From assembly GCA_029449235.1 (NCBI GenBank), contig JANATG010000015.1, positions 1,178,001 through 1,242,000 on the forward strand: a DNA stretch of 64,000 nt, read 5' to 3'. Positions 58,183 to 64,000 of the stretch are shown here, piece after piece. Each line of letters begins with the position of its first letter. Positions within the stretch are counted from its first letter, which is position 1. The DNA is from Linnemannia schmuckeri. Its lineage: Eukaryota > Mortierellomycota > Mortierellomycetes > Mortierellales > Mortierellaceae. The notes below the pieces were generated by a model. It saw nothing but the letters and a program-made list of their open reading frames with translations. It was not told where the DNA came from and did no database searches. A program made the position numbers and the translations under genes.

Positions 58183-58845
58183 CATTGTCAACCAAAAATC
58201 CTCATTCACCTCAGGACCGGCCGCCCAGTTGCTTCCAAGGAAAGTGCTATATTCCCTGCCCTCGTACATCCCATTCCATCTCGGTATCCTCATTCTCCAT
58301 ATTGACAAGAGGGACTTGTGCTTGCAAAGTGTAAAAGCATCCACATCTCTGCATATGTGCGTGCTCGGTAGATGGTACACAGTGCTGTGCCTCCATACGT
58401 CTACCACGGTTCTCACTAGCTCAGCAAGAGTGCCTGGTAACATTGCTACTTCAGGGCTTGTTGGGGTTAGTCGACAGAGATAGTTACCGACAGAGATAGT
58501 TACCGACAGAGATAGTTACCGACAGAGATAGTTGCCGACAGAGATGTCATCAAGATGAAGGCTGTTTTTGATCGCGGGTAGGATTGTGTGCTTTAGTTTC
58601 GAACCCTCGAGGGCGTCTCTACACGTTGAGTGATACTGGTTGAAAGCACTCGAGGTTGGTCAAAGGAGCACTCAACCAGATATCTGTGAGGAAACGGTAC
58701 TCTTGGGCTTCCATGACTTACACAAAGCCGTTTCGCGCGTGCGGGCTGGAGGATTACAAGCCGGTATACTGAAGCTGGGCGCATCTGGAGCAAAAGGGTT
58801 ATGACCACTCTACCTTTTTGACTGAGTCTCTTTTGGATGAAACTG
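58183..58845. repeat. Diverged direct repeat, copy A
   Basis: Aligns by eye, with small gaps, to 59221-59758. Shared landmarks include GTCAACCAA...CTCAGGAC, GCAAAGTGT, TTCGAACCC/CTCGAACCC, TTGGTCAAAGG, ATCTGTGAG, TACACAAAGC, TTTCGCGC and CGGTATACT. Copy A contains a 16-bp tandem array that copy B lacks, and its best + frame is broken by a one-base shift. Origin unknown: decayed gene duplicate or old repeat. Confidence 0.6.
58473..58546. repeat. 16-bp tandem repeat, about 4.6 copies
   Basis: Unit GACAGAGATAGTTACC occurs at 58473, 58489 and 58505. The fourth copy (58521) has G for A (GTTGCC), and a partial fifth copy starts at 58537. The repeats abut without spacers, so this is not a CRISPR array. 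Confidence 0.95.
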
Positions 58846-59220
58846 GGGGCTGTGGATTCCATTATGGCGTTTGGCTGTTTGCGCGGTTGATATGTCTCTT
58901 CAGTTTGTGCGGGCCTCTTTCTCTTTTTTTTTCTTTTGCAACCTTTTCAATAGCAAACCTTACGGCGATCCTTCTCGATGCTGAACAAGCCTAGCCGTCA
59001 GCGCCACCAATCTCTGGCTGAGTTGAATTAGGTTCTTGAGACTTGAGACGGACTTATGGAACATCATCAGTAGTACGATCAGTTGCCAACAATATCAGTT
59101 ATTGCCTCCGTTTATTTTTCGCAGGCCCCCTTCTCGCTTTTCATCCCTTCTTATTCCTCCACACATCCGTTTCGACAACAGCATCACCTGTCTTATACCT
59201 CTAACCGCTCGTTGCAACAG

Positions 59221-59758
59221 CATTATCGTCAACCAAGACTTTCATTCACTTCAGGACGATGACTCTCCACCTCTCAAGAAAAGTACTATGAACCCTGCTC
59301 TTACACCCATTTTATTCTGGCGTTACATCCTCCATGATATCAAAGGGGCTTGTGTTTGCAAAGTGTCTTCTGGCAAAGAACTTCCCATACGTCACTTGGA
59401 TCTCGCTCCACCAACAAGGTGCCTGGTACACCAGGGCTTGTGGGAGGGTAGTGGGCAGTCAGTACTGGACATTATGGCTGATTTTGATGGCGGGTAACGT
59501 TGTGTCTAACTGTCTCGAACCCTTGATCCGTCTCCACATATTGAAAGATGCTGTCTGAAAGTATTCGAGCTTGGTCAAAGGTACAATCTACAGCTATCTG
59601 TGAGATGACGAATCTCTTGAACTTCCGTGGCATACACAAAGCAGTTTCGCGCCTGGGGCCTGGGAAGTTACAAGTCGGTATACTAAAGCTGAGCACGTTT
59701 GGAGTACAGGGGTTACGACTATCCCTTTTGACTAGGTCTCTTTTGAGCGGTACTGACG
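59221..59758. repeat. Diverged direct repeat, copy B
   Basis: Partner of 58183-58845. Here the + strand keeps two abutting frames: 59334-59558 (contains RVVGSQYWTLWLILMAGN, membrane-like) and 59548-59763 (HKAVSRLGPGKLQVGILKL...). The second frame aligns with copy A at protein level (HKAVSR..., LQ.GILKL) apart from copy A's frameshift. Could be a decaying gene; no family recognised. Confidence 0.55.
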
Positions 59759-60867
59759 GGTGAACAAAGCACATGCTAAGGATGACTTGTGGTAGTCAAC
59801 ATGGTCTTGTAATTAAAACTGCCTTTTCTATCAGCAGCAGGGTATTTTTCAACAAGGACAAGGATGATATGATAAAGGGCAGAACAAAGTCAATAAACCC
59901 AAGAAGATTTGATTCTTTTCGCAATCTGAGAAGTGCATTTTTCCACCACAACGATTAGGGAACCTTTTTTGCGCTCACTCCCGAATTTTCAGTGACTAAA
60001 TCCATAGCTTTTGGCTAATATCTCTATTCACTGCCCTTATCCTTTATCCTTTTTCGTCTTTCTCAGCGCCATGGAGGCAGAAAGCTAACCTTCTATGTCG
60101 ACAGTGGACGTGTGCCATCTTTTGGCATCCATTGTTCGCTCTCCTCTTTTTGTTTGTTCTCGGTGGCACCGTTTGCACAGAAGTGGACGTCCAAGAAAGA
60201 TTCCATCCAGCTCGCTACCTGCAACTTAACCACTTCTGCTCTCACCTCCCAGTCAACCTCTCTCATCTCTATGAACTGTCGCCAGCGGACCATCGACCAA
60301 CGCCATTATGTCTCTATCGGTCGCCCCCTCTCATATCCGCTACGCCGACAGCACCGAAAGACAAGAACCCTCCATTGACCAGGATTATGGCCCTATTAAT
60401 GCTATCAAGAAACAGGATCCTTGCGTTGATCGATTCGTCCATTTGTACTACCCGTCCTCGTATACACCAGGAACACCGGCAGCGTCCTCAGCCGCCCACT
60501 CATTCTCGCCTATCCCGTCGCCAACCTCTGGCGACTGAAAGAGTGACCCTCCGAGTTCTTTGGATAGGCGCGGGATTGTTGTACTGGCAGGATGTTTTTC
60601 GAAGCGTGTTAAGAAAAAAACGTGTCAAGATAGTCACAATGTAGAGGCGATTGTGCCAGTTGATGTCATGGGTCAGGTTTTGCGTTGACCGAGAAAAGGG
60701 ATAAGGAAGGGCGCAATTTCAATAAAAAGTAGACAGAGAGCCCCCATTCATTCTTTTCTTCTCTTCCCAGTTCGATATTCACTTTCCACTATTCTCACTC
60801 CTTTAGCAAACCCGACAACCGCTCCTTAGTACTTTTTACTACTAATCACCACTTACATCACCGCGCC

Positions 60868-62873
60868 ATGGGTAAAAAACACTCTCGCTCCCGAGAAAAG
60901 GATGTCGTCTCACGGCACGAAAAAAGTCATTTAGGACATTCACTAACAGTCCTTGTCCACGAATGTACAAAAACAACTCCAGGTTCACAGCCAAGCAAGC
61001 AGGAGACGGCTATCGAAGCCTGTCTGGCCGACTTTCCCGATCACGAGCGAGCAAATGTTCTTGATCTCTTTGACAAACTCTGCAAGGGTGCCACTTCCTC
61101 AATAGCTACCTCTCAGGATCCCAAAAGGAGCGGTCATCATGGAAACGACCAGGACACTATCGACCCGCAACAGTTCAACGCCTTCTTCAGCCCACTCCTC
61201 CCACCGCCACTCTTGACATGCTTCAGGGTCACCATGCAGATGCACTCTGCCATCCACGACTCGTCCTCGCCCACCACTGACACCAACAGCGGCAGCAGTG
61301 CGCAAGTGAACGGAGGTGCTAGCAATCGTGCCACCCGACGTCAAGGTCTGACACGCTCGACCTCTGTGGACTCGACGTCTCGGATTTCGAAATACGGTTG
61401 GGTTATGACGATTCATCGGCTGTCCAAGACCAGTATCGAGGAGCAGGCAGGATTGAGTTTTATGCTGCAGACGCACGACAAGTCGTTGGAGAGTTTTATC
61501 GCGAATGTGACTCGAGCGGTGATGGTCTTTTGGTTGGCGGGCGAGATTGAGTCGTGGAAGGACATTCCTGAGGAGGATGTTGAAGGTACCACGGGGTTCT
61601 TATTGACGAGGCACTTGAAGAAGGGTTCTGGAAAGAGTGAATTTGAGAGTGATGATGAGGGTGATAATCCTGCTGACGCTGATGGGTTGGACAAGGCAGG
61701 GCAGGATTGGTTGGAGACGGCGACGAAAAGAGATGGACAGGGACAGCCGAGTGGCAAAGAGATGAGCCGGTCGGCATTCTTGAACTGGTACCAGCAGACG
61801 GTCGAGTACCAGATCATGTTTACGATCTTAATTCAGAACTTGTTCTTGGGACAGTCGACTCTTACGAGAGTTGAAAACAACGGCAGCAGCGCGGGAGCGA
61901 CACCGAGGAAGAGGACCAAGATGCCCGTAGAGCTCGAGAACAAGTTATGCCAAAAGAACTATATCGCTCCCAGGATCAGAGGCGGAATTGATGCTGCTCC
62001 TCATTATTCTCGCCTCTTGACCGTTGCAGACTTTTTTCAGCTTCGGTATGCACTGCCAACTCCAATCTACAACATGACCGCGTCGACAGGTTCCGCCAAG
62101 AAGGGCTCTTCTGGCGGAGGTGGTGGTGGCGGCGGTCTGGATCAAAACCTGTCGGAGACGCGTCCAACTCCTCCACTCAAGCTACTATTCTCCTCCAAGA
62201 CCTCAGGCGCCTCTTTCTCAACCCTTCTCCAAAAGATCACTTACCAAGGCCCCACCCTGGTGGTCATGAAGGATGAGGATGGCTATATTTTTGGGGCCTA
62301 TGCTGACCAGGATTGGGAGCAAGGACCCAAATTTTATGGAACCGATCGCAGTTTCCTGTTCACCATTCGACCGACCTTTAGGATCTATCGCCCTAGCCAA
62401 GGAATCAACAGCAACTTTCAGTACCTTGATTCGGGCACCAAGACTTTGCCGAACGGAATTGGGTTTGGTGGCCAGTTGAGGTACTTTGGTCTGTGGCTCG
62501 CAAGTGATTTCCAGACAGGGCAGTCGGCTGCTGAGCCCTTGTGCTCGACGTTCCAGTCGCCTCGGTTATCCAAGCAGCAGAACTTTAAGCTTGACGAGAT
62601 GGAAGGTATGGTGTCTGGATGGTTCACGCACCAGTGGAAGTGGCGAAAAGAAATTTGTAGAAATTGCTCAGTTTGTTAACGCGTCCCTTACTCTGAACTT
62701 GCTTGGGAATAGTGTGGCAAGTCCACCCTTCGACGATCGACAGAGACGATTTGCCAAAGCACTCTGCGATGGATACTCATCCAGACGCGGTTGCGCTGCT
62801 CGAGATGGCGAACCGCAAGATGTACTCCAAGGACGTCCGTGCTCCCGAGAATATTTACGACGATGACGACTAA
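60868..62873 (+). CDS. TLDc-domain protein (MEAK7/RTC5-like)
   Basis: Predicted 632 residues. Exons are 60868-62605 and 62713-62873; the intron joins DEME to VWQVHPS, giving the EVW typical of the end of TLDc domains. The C-terminal TLDc domain (about 435-590) has LLFSSKTSGASFSTLLQKI, GPTLVVMKDEDGYIFGAYAD, FLFTIRPTFRIYRPS and IGFGGQLRYFGLWLASDFQTG. The N-terminal half is helical with low-complexity inserts, as in MEAK7/RTC5-type proteins. The start MGKKHSR has Gly2 and Ser6, fitting an N-myristoylation signal; mammalian MEAK7 is also myristoylated. Probable roles are lysosome/TOR signalling or V-ATPase interaction, by family analogy only. It ends in an acidic ENIYDDDD. Confidence 0.82.
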
Positions 62874-63016
62874 AACAGTTCCCTTGCTATAAATAATTTC
62901 ATCCGCACATAATGGATATTTGAAGAATCTTTAATGTCGACCGCTAAAGGAGTAATGCTGGTCGATCAGTCTTGTTTTTCTTGAATTTGATGCTATTTTG
63001 TTTGACGCAATTGGTT

Positions 63017-64000
63017 CTACTCGCATGCAAGTTTGGCGTCAAAGCTGGTGAGGGCAAAGGCAAAGGCCTGGAAGGGCGTCATGGGGTACTGGCAATCCAT
63101 TGTGAAGTTGTCCTGTGAAGTCTTTCCGAACTGCATAATAATGTAGTCCACTACGTAAGAGAAAGCGATAGGGAAACATAATGGGTGCATAAGTATAGGT
63201 TGACGTTTCGCAAGACAAGATAGAATGCTTCAACGGAGTTAGAACGCTTACAGTCATTGTCGTGGACAATTTGAAAGTTCTTGACGGATGCCAATGAGAC
63301 GCGTCCTCCAAAGTTCAGCACAAACGAATTCGTGTCTAGAAAGAACACAACAGGATGCGGGTTAGTCCCCTATATATCAGCCTACAGACGTCTTCATGCT
63401 CGCCGGTATTCGAATTGTATCCTTGAGGGTTACCATCGTTCCATTGAGGACTCTTGTTTCGGAGAACCAGGAGGTCGGTCATGTCGCGGTCGGTCATACG
63501 GCCAATCAATGTATCCTTAATCTGGGTTGGTCGTCGCTCGACCATCTCTCCTTCTGCAGTCATTGTGTTCATCAGGATCGTCATTTTCCTGGGCCCCTTT
63601 AGTCCCAGCACATTTGGGTTCTGTAGGCAAGAAATGTGTTAGCAAGGGTCGTAAATAAGAAGGACTCCTAGACTTCCACAACAAATCGTCCAAAGGTATA
63701 CACGAAAGAAAACAACTTACGTAGATGACAGCGCCAAGTTCTTGTCTCACAGGATTCTTGATCTCAGCTTTCGCCTTCTGGTCCTGTGCTGCTCTAGCTC
63801 CTCCTTCTCCTCCTCCTCCTCCTCCGTTATTGGCACTGTTATTCGAAATTCCACTTGACTGTCCCTCTGCCTCAGCCGCTGCTTGTACCGGTGCTGCATT
63901 TCCCGAGAAGGGGTTCCGTCCATTAGAGTAAACATTAAACGCAGTGCCTAAGAAGTTGGATCTCAACTTTCCTAAAACCCCATAATTTTCATCACTCGCC
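63017..64000 (-). CDS. Tubby-like protein, C-terminal tubby domain (5' partial)
   Basis: Phosphoinositide-binding tubby barrel, truncated at the right window edge. Exons in transcript order (minus strand): >64000-63721, 63620-63434, 63335-63252, 63150-63017. Reads GKLRSNFLGTAFNVYSNGRN, then a Gly/Asn-rich insertion, QELGAVIY joined by splicing to NPNVLGLKGPRKMTI, RNKSPQWND to DTNSFVLNFGGRVSLASVKN, and DYIIMQFGKTSQDNF. It ends with the hallmark FALTSFDAKLACE-stop. About 228 codons are visible, most of a normal 260-residue domain. The N-terminus is outside the window. Domain identity is very strong; role in this fungus is unknown. Confidence 0.93.

Larger units (their letters stand above)
57166..60867. 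other. 3.7-kb repeat-rich gap without a supported gene
   Basis: Contains a 17-bp C/T minisatellite (57611-57810), a 16-bp tandem array (58473-58546), and two diverged direct copies of a segment of roughly 600 bp (58183-58845 and 59221-59758). A 76-residue frame at 60308-60538 (MSLSVAPSHIRYADSTERQE...) looks moderately protein-like but overlaps other open frames and has no recognised domain. A T/C-rich leader precedes the next gene at about 60750-60800. Confidence 0.5.

Noticed and set aside
58473..58546. Possible CRISPR-like array
   Set aside because: Repeats are directly adjacent with no spacers and the genome is eukaryotic.
58597..58612. tRNA B-box-like GGTTCGA on the minus strand, also seen in copy B near 59513
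   Set aside because: No matching A box or cloverleaf could be drawn around either copy.
60308..60538. 76-residue + frame beginning MSLSVAPSHIRYADSTERQE
   Set aside because: It overlaps two other open frames of similar length, has no recognised domain and no clear promoter; kept only as a note in the gap description.

Overview
This is a eukaryotic nuclear window, most likely from a filamentous fungus of the Mucoromycota and probably Mortierella-like (Mortierellomycotina). Many genes carry short introns of about 90-240 bp with GTAAGT/GTATGT-type donors and (C/T)AG acceptors. Intergenic spaces are compact and pyrimidine-rich. The gene set is typical of an early-diverging fungus: a tubby-like protein, D-arabinono-lactone oxidase, SWT1, DOA10, SKP1 and SEC31. 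The placement is inferred from gene content and intron style, because no rRNA, tRNA or organelle marker is present. I found no prokaryotic features and no CRISPR array.

Layout: 1-984, 3' part of an MDR-family alkenal/prostaglandin reductase. 3612-8095 (+), a PA-TM-RING ubiquitin ligase. 8512-16196 (-), a 12-exon ABCC transporter whose two ABC signature motifs are degenerate. 17533-23566 (-), an 11-exon DOA10/MARCH6-type ER ubiquitin ligase. 23937-26112 (+), a SWT1-like PIN endonuclease, head-to-head with DOA10. 26275-27144 (-), a secreted ferritin-like protein. 28509-29324 (-) and 29975-32248 (+), a divergent pair of a crotonase ending in SKL and an acyl-CoA carboxyltransferase ending in SRM. 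32525-34015 (+), an unrecognised Gln-rich protein. 34629-38387 (+), a type II membrane O-fucosyltransferase-like protein. 39865-42048 (+), D-arabinono-1,4-lactone oxidase. 42850-43661 (-), SKP1, head-to-head with 44095-45664 (+), a dienoyl-CoA isomerase ending in AKL. 46809-52093 (+), SEC31. 52606-53494 (+), an SDR reductase. 54922-57165 (+), an F-box protein. 57166-60867, a repeat-rich gap. 60868-62873 (+), a TLDc protein. 63017-64000 (-), the C-terminal part of a tubby-like protein that runs off the window.

Two functional themes recur. Four ubiquitin-system genes (PA-TM-RING, DOA10, SKP1, F-box) and three acyl-CoA enzymes with PTS1-type C-termini lie within 64 kb. Physical clustering does not prove joint function. 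The divergent carboxyltransferase/hydratase-like pair is the best candidate for a working unit, because those two activities are consecutive steps in leucine or isoprenoid acyl-CoA breakdown.

Exon boundaries were built by hand from splice signals, reading-frame closure and family conservation. Every multi-exon model given here sums to a multiple of three, apart from the two edge-truncated genes. Untranslated regions were not defined.
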